Part shown: one piece after another, positions 23,284 through 36,164 of the stretch | How the letters are laid out: each line of letters starts with the position of its first letter | Numbering within the stretch: the first letter of the stretch is position 1 | Assembly: GCF_040183065.1 (NCBI RefSeq) | Contig: NW_027185501.1 | Span: 1,080,001-1,144,000 of the forward strand | Length of the DNA: 64,000 bases | Reading direction: 5' to 3' | DNA from: Periplaneta americana | Lineage: Eukaryota; Arthropoda; Insecta; Blattodea; Blattidae | Notes under the pieces: generated by a model | Databases searched by the model: none | The model's input: only the letters and a program-made list of their open reading frames with translations | Told to the model about the DNA's origin: nothing | Position numbers and translations under genes: made by a program

Positions 23284-25489
23284 CAATTTTTCCCTCGAAA
23301 TTATTCAAATCAACTTTACAGGGAGTTATACCTGAAATCTTGATTTGCATAATACACGTCACTGTTCGTTAACAGAAAACCACAATTTAAGTCACACGGA
23401 GTTAGTGTGCACTGGAAGTTGGATATTTTACGGTTGTCAGGCCACTTTGAGGTCTGTGTATATAGAGGGAAAAATTGAATCGGTGTCGGTTAGATTTCCC
23501 GAGTAGCTCAGTGGAAGAGCGTTGGAACATTAAACCAAAGGTCCCGGGTTCGATACCCGGCTGCGGAACAATTTTTCCCTCGAAATTATTCAAATCAGCT
23601 ATACAGGGAGTTATACCTGAAATTTTGATTTGCATAAAATACGTCACTGTTCGTTAACAGAAAACCACAATTTAAGTCACACGGAGTTAGTGTGCACTCG
23701 AAGTTGGATGCTTGACGGTTGTCAGCCCAATTTGAGTTCTGTGGATATAGAGGGAAGAATTGGATCGGTGTCGGTTAGAGTTTCCGAGTAGCTCAGTGGT
23801 AGAGCGTTGGTACGTTAAACCAAAGGTCCCGGGTTCGATACCCGGCTCCGGAACAATTTTTCCCTCGAAATTATTCAAATCAACTTTACAGGGAGTTATA
23901 CCTGAAATCTTGATTTGCATAATACACGTCACTGTTCGTTAACAGAAAACCACAATTTAAGTCACACGGAGTTAGTGTGCATTCGAAGTTGGATGCTTGA
24001 CGGTTGTCAGCCCACTTTGAGGTCTGTGGATACAGAGGGAAAAATTGGATTAGTGTCGGTTAGAGTTCCCGAGTAGCTCAGTGGTAGAGCGTTGGTACGT
24101 TAAACCAAACGTCCCGGGTTCGATACCCGGCTCCGGAACTATTTTTCCCTCGAAATTATTCAAATCAACTTTACAGGCTTTTATACCTGAAATCTTGATT
24201 TGCATAATACACGTCACTGTTCGTTAACAGAAAACCACAATTTAAGTCACACGGAGTTAGTGTGCATTCGAAGTTGGTTGCTTGTCGGTTGTCAGCCCAC
24301 TTTGAGGTCTGTGGATATAGAGAAAAATATTGGATTGGTGTCGGTTAGAGTTCCCGAGTAGTTCAGTGGTAGAGCGTTGGTACGTTAAACCAAAGGTCCC
24401 TGGTTCGATACCCGGCTCCGGAAAAATTTTTCCCTCGAAATTATTCAAATCAACTTTAGAGGGAGTTATACTTGAAATCTTGATTTGCATAATACACGTC
24501 ACTGTTCGTTAACAGAATACCACAATTTAAGTCACACGCATTTAGTGTGCACTCGAAGTTGGATGCTTGACGGTTGTCAGCCCACTTTGAGGTCTGTGAA
24601 TATATACGGAAAAATTGGATCGGTGTCGGTTAGATTTCCCGAGTAGGTCAGTGGTAGAACGTTGGATGTTAAACCAAAGGTCCCGGGTTCGATAGCCAGC
24701 TCCGGAACAATTTTTCCCTCGAAATTATTCAAATCAACTTTACAGGGATTTATACCTGAAATCTTGATTTGCACAATACACGTCACTGTTCGTTAACAGA
24801 AAACCACAATTTAAGTCACACGGAGTTAGTGTGCACTCGAAGTTGAAAGCCTGACGGTTGTTAGCGCACTTTGAGGTCTGTGGATACAGAGGGAAAAATT
24901 GGATAGGTGTCGGTTAGAGTTCCCGAGTAGCACAGTGGTAGAGCGTTGGTACGTTAAACCAAAGGTCCCGTGTTCGATACACGGCTCCGGAACAATTTTT
25001 CCCTCGAAATTATAAAAATCAACATTACAGGGAGTTATACCTGAAATCTTGTTTTGCATAATACACGTCACTGTTCGTAAACAGAAAACCACAATTTAAG
25101 TCACACGGAGTTAGTGTGCACTCGAAGTTTGATGCTAGACGGTTGTCAGCCCACTTTGAGGTCTGTATATATAGGGGAAAAAATTGGATCGGTGTCGGTT
25201 AGAGTTCCCGAGTAGTATAGTGGTAGAGCGTTGGTACGTTAAACCAAAGGTCCCGGGTTCGATATCCGTATCCGGAACAATATTTCCCTCGAAATTATTC
25301 AAATCAACTTTACAGGGAGTTATACCTGAAATCTTGTTTTGCATAATACACGTCACTGTTCGTAAACAGAAAACCACAATTTAAGTCACACGGAGTTAGT
25401 GTGCACTCGAAGTTGGATGCTTGACGGTTGTCAGCTCACTTTGAGGTCTGTGGATATAGAGGAAATATTGGATCGGTGTCGGTTAGAGT

Positions 25490-25615
25490 TCCCGAGTAGC
25501 TCAGAGGTAGAGCGTTGGTACGTTAAAACAAAGGTCCCGGGATCGATACCCGGCCCCGTGGTAGAGCGTTGCTACGTTAAAGCAAAGGTTCCGGGTTCGA
25601 TACCCGGCTCCGGAA
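25490..25615 (+). tRNA. Dimeric tRNA-like unit, type d
   Basis: 126 nt with loop ATCGATA, linker CCCCGTGGTAGAGC, AAAGCAAAGG and a T stem half TCCGG/CCCGG. The A box is TAGCTCAGAGG. Confidence 0.55.
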
Positions 25616-25796
25616 CAATTTTTCCCTCGAAATTATTCAAATCATCTTTACAGTTAGTTATACCTGAAATCTTGATTTGCATAATACACGTCACTGTTCG
25701 TTAACAGAAAACCACAATTTAAGTCACACGTAGTTAGTGTGTTCTCGAAGTTGGATGCTTGACGGTTGTCAGACCACTTTGAGGTCTGTGAATATA

Positions 25797-25809
25797 GAGG
25801 GAAAAATTG
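25797..25809 (+). repeat. Left arm of 13-bp inverted repeat
   Basis: GAGGGAAAAATTG is the exact reverse complement of the right arm at 25901-25913. The pair brackets the tRNA-like core (25829-25900) with 91 bp between the arms. On the minus strand this arm reads as a T5 run leading away from the core. Confidence 0.8.
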
Positions 25810-25900
25810 GATCGGTGTCGGTTAGAGTTCCCGAGTAGCTCAGTGGTAGAGCGTTGGTAAGTTAAACCAAAGGTCCCGGGTTCGATACCAGGCTCCGGAA

Positions 25901-25913
25901 CAATTTTTCCCTC
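25901..25913 (+). repeat. Right arm of 13-bp inverted repeat, containing the terminator
   Basis: CAATTTTTCCCTC starts directly after the discriminator base and contains the T5 terminator. It pairs with the left arm at 25797-25809 without a mismatch. Many monomers keep 12 or 13 of the 13 pairs. Confidence 0.8.
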
Positions 25914-26681
25914 GAAATTATTCAAATCAACTTTACAGGGAGTTATACCTGAAATCTTGATTTGCATAATACACGTCACTGTTCGTTAACAGAAAACCAC
26001 AATTTAAGTCAAACGGAGTTAGTGTGCACTCGAAGTTGGATGCTTGACGGTTGTCAGCCCAATTTGATGTCAGTGGAAATAGAGGGAAAAATTTGATCGG
26101 TGTCGGTTACAGTTCCCGAGTAGCTCAGTGGTAGAGCGTTGGTACGTTAAACCAACGTTTCCGGGTTCGATATCCGGCTCCGGAACAATTTTTCCCTCGA
26201 AATTATTCAAATCAACTTTACAGGGAGTTATACCTGAAATCTTGATTTGCATAATACAGTCACTGTTCGTTAACAGGAAACCACAATTTAAGTCACACGG
26301 AGTTAGTGTGCACTCGAAGATGGATGCTTGACGGTTGTCAGCCCACTTTGAGGTCTGTGGATATAGAGGGAAAAATTGGATCGGTGTCGGTGAGAGTTCC
26401 CAAGTAGCTCAGTGGTAGAGCTTTGGTACGTTAAACCAAAGGTCCCGGGTTCGATACCCGGCTCCGGAACAATATTTCCCTCGAAATTATTCAAATCAAC
26501 TTCACAGGGAGTTAAACGAGAAATCTTGATTTGCATAATACACGTCACTGTTCGTTTACAGAAAACCACAATTTAAGTCACACGGAGTTTGTGTGCACTC
26601 GAAGTTGGATGCTTGACGGTTGTCAGCCCACTTTGAGGACTGTGGATATAGAGGAAATATTGGATCGGTGTCGGTTAGAGT

Positions 26682-26806
26682 TCCCGAGTAGCTCAGTAGT
26701 AGAGCGTTGGTACGTTAAACCAAAGGTCCCGGCATCGATACCCGACACCGTGGTAGAGCGTTGCTACGTTAAACCAAGATCCCGGGTTCGATACCCGGCT
26801 CCGGAA
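26682..26806 (+). tRNA. Dimeric tRNA-like unit, type c variant
   Basis: GGCATCGATACC in the first T arm, linker CCCGACACCGTGG, variable loop CCAAGATCCC. Its duplicate is at 36040. Confidence 0.55.
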
Positions 26807-26910
26807 CAATTTTTCCCTCGAAATTATTCAAATCAACTTTACAGGGAGTTATACCTGAAATCTTGATTTGCATAATACACGTCACTGTTCGTTAACAGAA
26901 AACCACAATT

Positions 26911-27195
26911 TAAGTCACACGGAGTTAGTGTGCACTCGAAGTTGGATGCTTGACGGTTGTCAGCCCAATTTGAGTTCTGTGAATATATAGGGAAGAATTG
27001 GATCGGTGTCGGTTAGAGTTCCCGAGTAGCTCAGTGGTAGAGCGTTGGTACGTTAAACCAAAGGTCCCGGGTTCGATACCCGGCTCCGGAACAATTTTTC
27101 CCTCGAAATTATTCAAATCAACTTTACAGGGATTTATACCTGAAATCTTGATTTGCATAATACACGTCACTGTTCTTTAACAGAAAACCACAATT
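26911..27195 (+). repeat. Reference monomer, 285 bp
   Basis: This is one monomer, cut at TAAGTCACACGG. Its core (27020-27091) equals the consensus I derived, and its T5 terminator is intact. Its 5' spacer carries private changes (TGAGTTCTGTGAATATATAGG). The tRNA-related part makes up about a quarter of the monomer. The rest has no similarity I recognise to a gene, and no simple-sequence tail of the kind a SINE would have. Confidence 0.9.
27020..27091 (+). tRNA. tRNA-Asn(GUU)-like unit, consensus sequence
   Basis: The core equals the consensus, with CAATTTTT after the discriminator. The left inverted-repeat arm is changed (TAGGGAAGAATTG). Its duplicate lies at 36378. Confidence 0.55.
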
Positions 27196-28036
27196 TAAGT
27201 CACACGGAGTTAGTTTGCATTCGAAGTTGGATGCTTGACGATTGTCAGCCCACTTTGAGGTCTGTGGATACAGAGGGAAAAATTGGATTAGTGTCGGTTA
27301 GAGTTCCCGAGTAGCTCTGTGGTAGAGCGTTGGTACGTTAAACCAAAGGTCCCGGGTTCGATACCCGGCTCCGGAACTATTTTTCCCTCGAAATTATTCA
27401 AATCAACTTTACAGGGTTTTATACCTGAAATCTTGATTTGCATAATACACGTCACTGTTCGTTAACAGAAAACCACAATTTAAGTCACACGGAGTTAGTG
27501 TGCATTCGAAGTTGGTTGCTTGACGGTTGTCAGCCCACTTTGAGGTCTGTGGATATAGAGGGAAAAATTGGATCGGTGTCGGTTAGAGTTCCCGAGTAGG
27601 TCAGTGGTAGAACGTTGGATGTTAAACCAAAGGTCCCGGGTTCGATAGCCAGCTCCGGAACAATTTTTCCCTCGAAATTATTCAAATCAACTTTACAGGG
27701 AGTTATACCTGAAATCTTGATTTGCACAATACACGTCACTGTTCGTTAACAGAAAACCACAATTTAAGTCACACGGAGTTAGTGTGCACTCGAAGTTGAA
27801 TGCTTGACGGTTGTCAGCGCACTTTGAGGTCTGTGGATATAGAGGGGAAAATTGGATCGGTGTCGGTTAGAGTTCTCGAGTAGCTCAGTGTTAGAGCGTT
27901 GGTACGTTAAACCAAAGGTCCCGGGTTCGATACCCGGCAACGGAAAAAATTTTCCCTCGAAATTATTCAAATCAACTTTACAGGGATTTATACCTGAAAT
28001 CTTGATTTGCATAATACACGTCACTGTTCGTTAACA

Positions 28037-30267
28037 GAAAACCACAATTTAATTCACACGGATTTAGTGTGCACTCGAAGTTGGATGCTTGACGGTTGTC
28101 AGCCCACTTTTAATTCTGTGGATATATAGGGAAAAATTGGATCGGTGTCGGTTAGAGTTCCCGAGTAGCTCAGTAGTAGAGCGTTGGTATTTTAAACCAA
28201 ACTCCTGGGTTCGATACGCGGCTCCGGAACAATTTTTCCCTCGAAATTATTCAAATCAACTTTACAGGGAGTTATACCTGAAATCTTGATTTGCATAATA
28301 CACGTCACTGTTCGTTAACAGAAAACCAAAATTTAAGTCACACGGAGTTAGTGTGCACACGATGTTGGATGCTTGACGGTTGTCAGCCCAATTTGAGGTC
28401 TGTGGATATAGAAGGAAAAATTGGATCGGTGTCGGTTAGAGTTCCCGAGTAGCTCAGTGGTAGAGCGTTGGTACGTTAAACCAAAGGTCCCGGCTTCGAT
28501 ACCCGGCTCCGGAACAATTTTTCCCTCGAAATTATTCAAATCATCTTTACAGGGAGTTATACCTGAAATCTTGATTTGCATAATACACGTCACTGTTCGT
28601 TAACAGAAAACCACAATTTAAGTCACACGGAGTTAGTGTGCACTCGAAGTTGAATGCTTGACGATTGTCAGCCCACTTTGAGGTCTGTGGATATAGAGGA
28701 AATATTGGATCTGTGTCGGTTAGAGTTCCCGAGTAGTTCAGGGGTAGAGCGTTGGTACGTTAAACCAAAGGTCCCGGGATCGACACCCGGCCCCGTGGTA
28801 GTGCGTTGCTACGTTAAACCAAAGGTCCCGGGTTCGATACCCGGCTCCGGAACAATTTTTCCCTCGAAATTATTCAAATCAACTTTACAGTTAGTTATAC
28901 CTGAAATCTTGATACACGTCACTGTTCGTTAACAGAAAACCACAATTTAAGTCACACGGAGTTCGTGTGCACTCGAAGTTGGATGCTTGTCGGTTGTCAG
29001 CCCACTTTGAGGTCTGTGTATATAGAGGGAAAAATTGGATCGGTGTCGGATAGAGTTCCCGAGTAGCACAGTGGTAGAGCGTTGGTACGTTAAACCAAAG
29101 GTCCCGGGTTCGATACCCGGCTCCGGGACAATTTTTCCCTCGAAATTATTCGAATGAACTTTACAGGGAGTTATACCTGAAATCTTGATTTGCGTAATAT
29201 ACGTCAATGTTCGTTAACAGAAAACCACAATTTAAGTCACACGGAGTTAGTGTGCACTCGAAGTTGCATGCTTGACGGTTGTCAGCCCACTTTGAGGTCT
29301 GTGGATATAGAGGGAAAAATTGCATCGGTGTCGGTTAGAGTTCCTGAGTAGCTCAGTGGTAGAGCGTTGGTACGTTAAACCATAAGTCCCGGGTTCGATA
29401 CCCGGCTCCGGAACAATTTTTCCCTCGAAATTATTCAAATCGTCTTTACAGGGATTTATACCTGAAATCTTGATTTGCATAATACTCGTCACTGTTCGTT
29501 AACAGAAAACCACAATTTAACTCACACGGTATTAGTGTGCACTCGAAGATGCATGATTGACGGTTGTCAGCCCACTTTGAGGCCTGTCTATATGGAGGGA
29601 AAAATTGGATCGGTGTCGGTTAGAGTTCCCGAGTAGCACAGTCGTAGAGCGTTGGTACGTTAAACCAAAGGTCCCGGGTTAGATACCCGGCTCCGGAACA
29701 ATTTTTCCCTCGAAATTATTCAAATCAACTTTACAGGGATTTATACCTGAAATCTTGATTTGCATAATACACGTCACTGTTCGTTAACAGAAAACCACAA
29801 TTTTAGGTCACACGGAGTTAGTGTGCACTCGAAGTTGGATGCTTGACGGTTGTCAGCCCACTTTGAAGTCTGTGGATATAGAGGGAAAAATTGGATCGGT
29901 GTCGGTTAGAGTTCCCGAGTAGCTCAGTGGTAGAGCGTTGGTACGTTAAACCAAAGGCCCCGGGTTCGATACCCGGCTCCGGAATAATTTTTCCACGAAA
30001 TTATTCAAATCAACTTTACAGGGAGTTATACCTGAAATCTTGATTTGCATAATACACGTCTCTGTTCGTTAACAGAAAACCACAATTTAAGTCACACGGA
30101 GTTAGTGTGCACTCGAAGTTGCATGCTTGACGGTTGTCAGCCTACTTAAAGGCCTGTGTATATGGAGGGAAAAATTGGATCGGTGTCGGTGAGAGTTCCC
30201 GAGTAGCTCAGTGGTAGAGCGTTGGTACGTTAAACCAAAGGTCCCGGGTTCGATACCCGGCTCCGGA
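28037..30267 (+). repeat. Segmental duplication A, copy 2
   Basis: Partner of 20715-22945. The match ends where the terminator changes (CAATATATCCC here, TAATTTTT in copy 1). Confidence 0.75.
28727..28852 (+). tRNA. Dimeric tRNA-like unit, type a, inside block N
   Basis: A duplicate of the unit at 21405 (offset 7322), again after an L9-like monomer (28443). Confidence 0.55.
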
Positions 30268-30268
30268 A
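30197..30268 (+). tRNA. Consensus tRNA-like core without terminator
   Basis: The core equals the consensus with the CAATATATCCC end also seen at 20215. Both stand directly before an N-type dimer (30481 and 20499), so they share an ancestor monomer. Confidence 0.5.
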
Positions 30269-30311
30269 CAATATATCCCTCGAAATTATTCAAATCAACT
30301 TTACAGGGTGT

Positions 30312-31915
30312 TATACCTGAAATCTTGATTTGCATAATACACGTCACTGTTCGTTAACAGAAAACCACAATTTAAGTCACACGGAGTGTGTGTGCACTCG
30401 AAGTTGGATGCTTGACGGTTGTCAGCCCACTTTGAGGACTGTGGATATAGAGGATATATTGGATCGGTGTCGATTAGAGTTCCCGAGTAGCTCAGTGGTA
30501 GAGCGTTGGTACGTTAAACCAAAGGTCCCGGGATCGATACCCGACCACGTGGTAGAGCGTTGCTACGTTAAACCAAGGTCCCGGGTTCGATACCCGGCTC
30601 CGGAACAATTTTTCCCTCGAAATTATTCAAATCAACTTTACAGGGAGTTATACCTTAAATCTTGATTTGCATAATACACGTCACTGTTCGTTAACAGTTA
30701 ACCACAATTTAAGTCACACGGAGTTAGTGTGCACTCGAAGTTGGATGCTTGACGGTTGTCAGCCCACTTTGAGGTCTGTGGATATAGAGGGAAAAATTGG
30801 ATCGGTGTCGGTTAGAGTTCCCGAGTAGCTCAGTGGTAGAGCGTTGGTACGTTAAACTAAAGGTCCCGGGTTCGATACCCGGCTACGGAACAATTTTTCT
30901 CTCGAAATTATTCAAATCAACTTTACAGGGATTTATACCTGAAATCTTGATTTGCATAATACACGTCACTGTTCGTTAACAGAAAACCATAATTTAAGTC
31001 ACACGGAGTTAGTGTGCACTCGAAGTTGCATGCTTGACGGTTGACAGCCCACTTTGTGGTCTGTGGATATAGAGGGAAAAATTGGATCGGTGTCGGTTAG
31101 AGTTCCCGAGTAGCTCAGTGGTAGAGCGTTGGTACGTAAAACCAAAGGTCCCGGGTTCGATACCCGGCTCCGGAACAATTTTTCAATCGAAATTATTCAA
31201 ATCAACTTTACAGGGATTTATACCTGAAATCTTGATTTGCATAATACACGTCACTGTTCGTTAACAGTAAACCACAATTTAAGTCACACGGAGTTAGTGT
31301 GCACTCGAAGTTGGATGCTTGACGATTGTCAGCCCACTTTGAGGTCTGTGGATATAGAGGGAAAAATTGGAACGGTGTCGGTTAGAGTTCCCGAGTAGCT
31401 CAGTGGTAGAGCGTTGGTACGTTAAACCAAAGGTCCCGGGTTCGATACCCGGCTCAGGAACAATTTTTTCCAAGAAATTATTAAAATCAACTTTACAGGG
31501 AGTTATACCTGAAATCTTGATACACGTCACTGTCGTTAACAGAAAACCACAATTTAAATCACACGGAATTAGTGTGCACTCGAAGTTGGATGCTTGTCGG
31601 TTGTCAGCCCACTTTGAGGTCTGTGGATATAGAGGGAGAAATTGGATCGGTGTCGGATAGAGTTCCCGACTAGCTCAGTCGTAGAGCGTTGGTACGTTAA
31701 ACCAAAGGTCCCGGGTTCGATACCCGGCTCCGGAACAATTTTTCCCTCGAAATTATTCAAATCAACTTTACAGGGAGTTATACCTGAAATCTTGATTCGC
31801 GTAATATACGTCAATGTTCGTTAACAGAAAACCACAATTTAAGCACACGGAATTAGTGTGCACTCGAAGTTGCATGCTTGACGGTTGTCACCCCACTTTG
31901 AGGTCTGTGGATATA
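30312..31915 (+). repeat. Segmental duplication C, copy 1 (~1.6 kb)
   Basis: It matches 37632-39235 at offset 7320 (7321 after a 1-bp gap near 31842). Differences include ACAGTTAACC here and ACAGGAAACC in copy 2. Confidence 0.75.
30481..30605 (+). tRNA. Dimeric tRNA-like unit, type c
   Basis: The linker reads CCACGTGG and the variable loop CCAAGGTCCC, with a normal CTCCGGA acceptor strand. Its duplicate is at 37801 (offset 7320). Confidence 0.55.
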
Positions 31916-32232
31916 GAGGGAAAAATTGGATCGGTGTCGGTTAGAGTTCCCGAGTAGCTCAGTGGTAGAATGTTGGTACGTTAAACCAAAGGTCCCGGGT
32001 TCGATACCCGGCTCCGGAATAATTTTTCCCTCGAAATTATTCAAATCAACTTTACAGGGAGTTATACCTGAAATTTTGATTTGCATAATACACGTCTCTG
32101 TTCGTTAACAGAAAACCACAATTTAAGTCACACGGAGTTAGTGTGCACTCGAAGTTGCATGCTTGACGGTTGTCAGCCTACTTAAAGGCCTGTGTATATG
32201 GAGGGAAAAATTGGATCGGTGTCGGTGAGAGT

Positions 32233-32304
32233 TCCCGAGTAGCTCAGTGGTAGAGCGTTGGTACGTTAAACCAAAGGTCCCGGGTTCGATACCCGGCTCC
32301 GGAA
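32233..32304 (+). tRNA. tRNA-Asn(GUU)-like unit, consensus sequence
   Basis: The core equals the consensus and duplicates the unit at 22875 (offset 9358), with the same TAATTTTT end and the same ATTAATC change in the 3' spacer. Confidence 0.55.
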
Positions 32305-32516
32305 TAATTTTTCCCTCGAAATTAATCAAATCAACTTTACAGGGAGTTATACCTGAAATCTTGATTTGCATAATACACGTCTCTGTTCGTTAACAGAAAA
32401 CCACAATTTAAGTCACACGGAGTTTGTGTGCACTCGAAGTTGGATGCTTGACGGTTGTCAGCCCACTTTGAGGACTGTGGATATAGAGGATATATTGGAT
32501 CGCTGTCGATTAGAGT

Positions 32517-32641
32517 TCCCGAGTAGCTCAGTGGTAGAGCGTTGGTACGTTAAACCAAAGGTCCCGGGATCGATACCCGACCACGAGGTAGAGCGTTGCT
32601 ACGTTAAACCAAGTTCCCGGGTTCGATACCCGGCTTCGGAA
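32517..32641 (+). tRNA. Dimeric tRNA-like unit, type c
   Basis: Duplicate of 23159 at offset 9358, with the CTTCGGA acceptor strand. Confidence 0.55.
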
Positions 32642-33424
32642 CAATTTTTCCCTCGAAATTATTCAAATCAACTTTACAGGGAGTTATACCTGAAATCTTG
32701 ATTTGCATAATACACGTCACTGTTCGTTAACAGAAAACCACAATTTAAGTCACACGGAGTTAGTGTGCACTGGAAGTTGGATATTTTACGGTTGTCAGGC
32801 CACTTTGAGGTCTGTGTATATAGAGGGAAAAATTGAATCGGTGTCGGTTAGATTTCCCGAGTAGCTCAGTGGAAGAGCGTTGGAACGTTAAACCAAAGGT
32901 CCCGGGTTCGATACCCGGCTGCGGAACAATTTTTCCCTCGAAATTATTCAAATCAGCTATACAGGGAGTTATACCTGAAATTTTGATTTGCATAAAATAC
33001 GTCACTGTTCGTTAACAGAAAACCACAATTTAAGTCACACGGAGTTAGTGTGCACTCGAAGTTGGATGCTTGACGGTTGTCAGCCCAATTTGAGTTCTGT
33101 GGATATAGAGGGAAGAATTGGATCGGTGTCGGTTAGAGTTTCCGAGTAGCTCAGTGGTAGAGCGTTGGTACGTTAAACCAAAGGTCCCGGGTTCGATACC
33201 CGGCTCCGGAACAATTTTTCCCTCGAAATTATTCAAATCAACTTTACAGGGAGTTATACCTGAAATCTTGATTTGCATAATACACGTCACTGTTCGTTAA
33301 CAGAAAACCACAATTTAAGTCACACGGAGTTAGTGTGCATTCGAAGTTGGATGCTTGACGGTTGTCAGCCCACTTTGAGGTCTGTGGATACAGAGGGAAA
33401 AATTGGATTAGTGTCGGTTAGAGT

Positions 33425-33496
33425 TCCCGAGTAGCTCAGTGGTAGAGCGTTGGTACGTTAAACCAAAGGTCCCGGGTTCGATACCCGGCTCCGGAA
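33425..33496 (+). tRNA. tRNA-Asn(GUU)-like unit, consensus sequence
   Basis: The core equals the consensus, followed by CTATTTTT. Its partner at 24067 (offset 9358) has one core change, AAACGTCCC for AAAGGTCCC. Confidence 0.55.
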
Positions 33497-34847
33497 CTAT
33501 TTTTCCCTCGAAATTATTCAAATCAACTTTACAGGCTTTTATACCTGAAATCTTGATTTGCATAATACACGTCACTGTTCGTTAATAGAAAACCACAATT
33601 TAAGTCACACGGAGTTAGTGTGCATTCGAAGTTGGTTGCTTGTCGGTTGTCAGCCCACTTTGAGGTCTGTGGATATAGAGAAAAATATTGGATTGGTGTC
33701 GGTTAGAGTTCCCGAGTAGTTCAGTGGTAGAGCGTTGGTACGTTAAACCAAAGGTCCCTGGTTCGATACCCGGCTCCGGAAAAATTTTTCCCTCGAAATT
33801 ATTCAAATCAACTTTAGAGGGAGTTATACTTGAAATCTTGATTTGCATAATACACGTCACTGTTCGTTAACAGAATACCACAATTTAAGTCACACGCATT
33901 TAGTGTGCACTCGAAGTTGGATGCTTGACGGTTGTCAGCCCACTTTGAGGTCTGTGAATATATACGGAAAAATTGGATCGGTGTCGGTTAGATTTCCCGA
34001 GTAGGTCAGTGGTAGAACGTTGGATGTTAAACCAAAGGTCCCGGGTTCGATAGCCAGCTCCGGAACAATTTTTCCCTCGAAATTATTCAAATCAACTTTA
34101 CAGGGATTTATACCTGAAATCTTGATTTGCACAATACACGTCACTGTTCGTTAACAGAAAACCACAATTTAAGTCACACGGAGTTAGTGTGCACTCGAAG
34201 TTGAAAGCCTGACGGTTGTTAGCGCACTTTGAGGTCTGTGGATACAGAGGGAAAAATTGGATAGGTGTCGGTTAGAGTTCCCGAGTAGCACAGTGGTAGA
34301 GCGTTGGTACGTTAAACCAAAGGTCCCGTGTTCGATACACGGCTCCGGAACAATTTTTCCCTCGAAATTATAAAAATCAACATTACAGGGAGTTATACCT
34401 GAAATCTTGTTTTGCATAATACACGTCACTGTTCGTAAACAGAAAACCACAATTTAAGTCACACGGAGTTAGTGTGCACTCGAAGTTTGATGCTAGACGG
34501 TTGTCAGCCCACTTTGAGGTCTGTATATATAGGGGAAAAAATTGGATCGGTGTCGGTTAGAGTTCCCGAGTAGTATAGTGGTAGAGCGTTGGTACGTTAA
34601 ACCAAAGGTCCCGGGTTCGATATCCGTATCCGGAACAATATTTCCCTCGAAATTTTTCAAATCAACTTTACAGGGAGTTATACCTGAAATCTTGTTTTGC
34701 ATAATACACGTCACTGTTCGTAAACAGAAAACCACAATTTAAGTCACACGGAGTTAGTGTGCACTCGAAGTTGGATGCTTGACGGTTGTCAGCTCACTTT
34801 GAGGTCTGTGGATATAGAGGAAATATTGGATCGGTGTCGGTTAGAGT

Positions 34848-34973
34848 TCCCGAGTAGCTCAGAGGTAGAGCGTTGGTACGTTAAAACAAAGGTCCCGGGA
34901 TCGATACCCGGCCCCGTGGTAGAGCGTTGCTACGTTAAAGCAAAGGTTCCGGGTTCGATACCCGGCTCCGGAA
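34848..34973 (+). tRNA. Dimeric tRNA-like unit, type d
   Basis: Duplicate of 25490. The 3' spacer differs at one base (CAACTTTA for CATCTTTA). Confidence 0.55.
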
Positions 34974-36039
34974 CAATTTTTCCCTCGAAATTATTCAAAT
35001 CAACTTTACAGTTAGTTATACCTGAAATCTTGATTTGCATAATACACGTCACTGTTCGTTAACAGAAAACCACAATTTAAGTCACACGTAGTTAGTGTGT
35101 TCTCGAAGTTGGATGCTTGACGGTTGTCAGACCACTTTGAGGTCTGTGAATATAGAGGGAAAAATTGGATCGGTGTCGGTTAGAGTTCCCGAGTAGCTCA
35201 GTGGTAGAGCGTTGGTAAGTTAAACCAAAGGTCCCGGGTTCGATACCAGGCTCCGGAACAATTTTTCCCTCGAAATTATTCAAATCAACTTTACAGGGAG
35301 TTATACCTGAAATCTTGATTTGCATAATACACGTCACTGTTCGTTAACAGAAAACCACAATTTAAGTCAAACGGAGTTAGTGTGCACTCGAAGTTGGATG
35401 CTTGACGGTTGTCAGCCCAATTTGATGTCAGTGGAAATAGAGGGAAAAATTTGATCGGTGTCGGTTACAGTTCCCGAGTAGCTCAGTGGTAGAGCGTTGG
35501 TACGTTAAACCAACGTTTCCGGGTTCGATATCCGGCTCCGGAACAATTTTTCCCTCGAAATTATTCAAATCAACTTTACAGGGAGTTATACCTGAAATCT
35601 TGATTTGCATAATACAGTCACTGTTCGTTAACAGGAAACCACAATTTAAGTCACACGGAGTTAGTGTGCACTCGAAGATGGATGCTTGACGGTTGTCAGC
35701 CCACTTTGAGGTCTGTGGATATAGAGGGAAAAATTGGATCGGTGTCGGTGAGAGTTCCCAAGTAGCTCAGTGGTAGAGCTTTGGTACGTTAAACCAAAGG
35801 TCCCGGGTTCGATACCCGGCTCCGGAACAATATTTCCCTCGAAATTATTCAAATCAACTTTACAGGGAGTTAAACGAGAAATCTTGATTTGCATAATACA
35901 CGTCACTGTTCGTTTACAGAAAACCACAATTTAAGTCACACGGAGTTTGTGTGCACTCGAAGTTGGATGCTTGACGGTTGTCAGCCCAATTTGAGGACTG
36001 TGGATATAGAGGAAATATTGGATCGGTGTCGGTTAGAGT

Positions 36040-36164
36040 TCCCGAGTAGCTCAGTAGTAGAGCGTTGGTACGTTAAACCAAAGGTCCCGGCATCGATACC
36101 CGACACCGTGGTAGAGCGTTGCTACGTTAAACCAAGATCCCGGGTTCGATACCCGGCTCCGGAA
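36040..36164 (+). tRNA. Dimeric tRNA-like unit, type c variant
   Basis: Duplicate of 26682. The 5' spacer has CCAATTTGAGGAC where the partner has CCACTTTGAGGAC. Confidence 0.55.

Larger units (their letters stand above)
22555..28050 (+). repeat. Segmental duplication B, copy 1 (~5.5 kb)
   Basis: It matches 31913-37693 at offset 9358 up to about 27530, then at 9643. The differences I noticed are few single bases, so the duplication is recent or kept similar by conversion. One whole monomer present in copy 2 (core 36948) is missing here. Confidence 0.8.
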
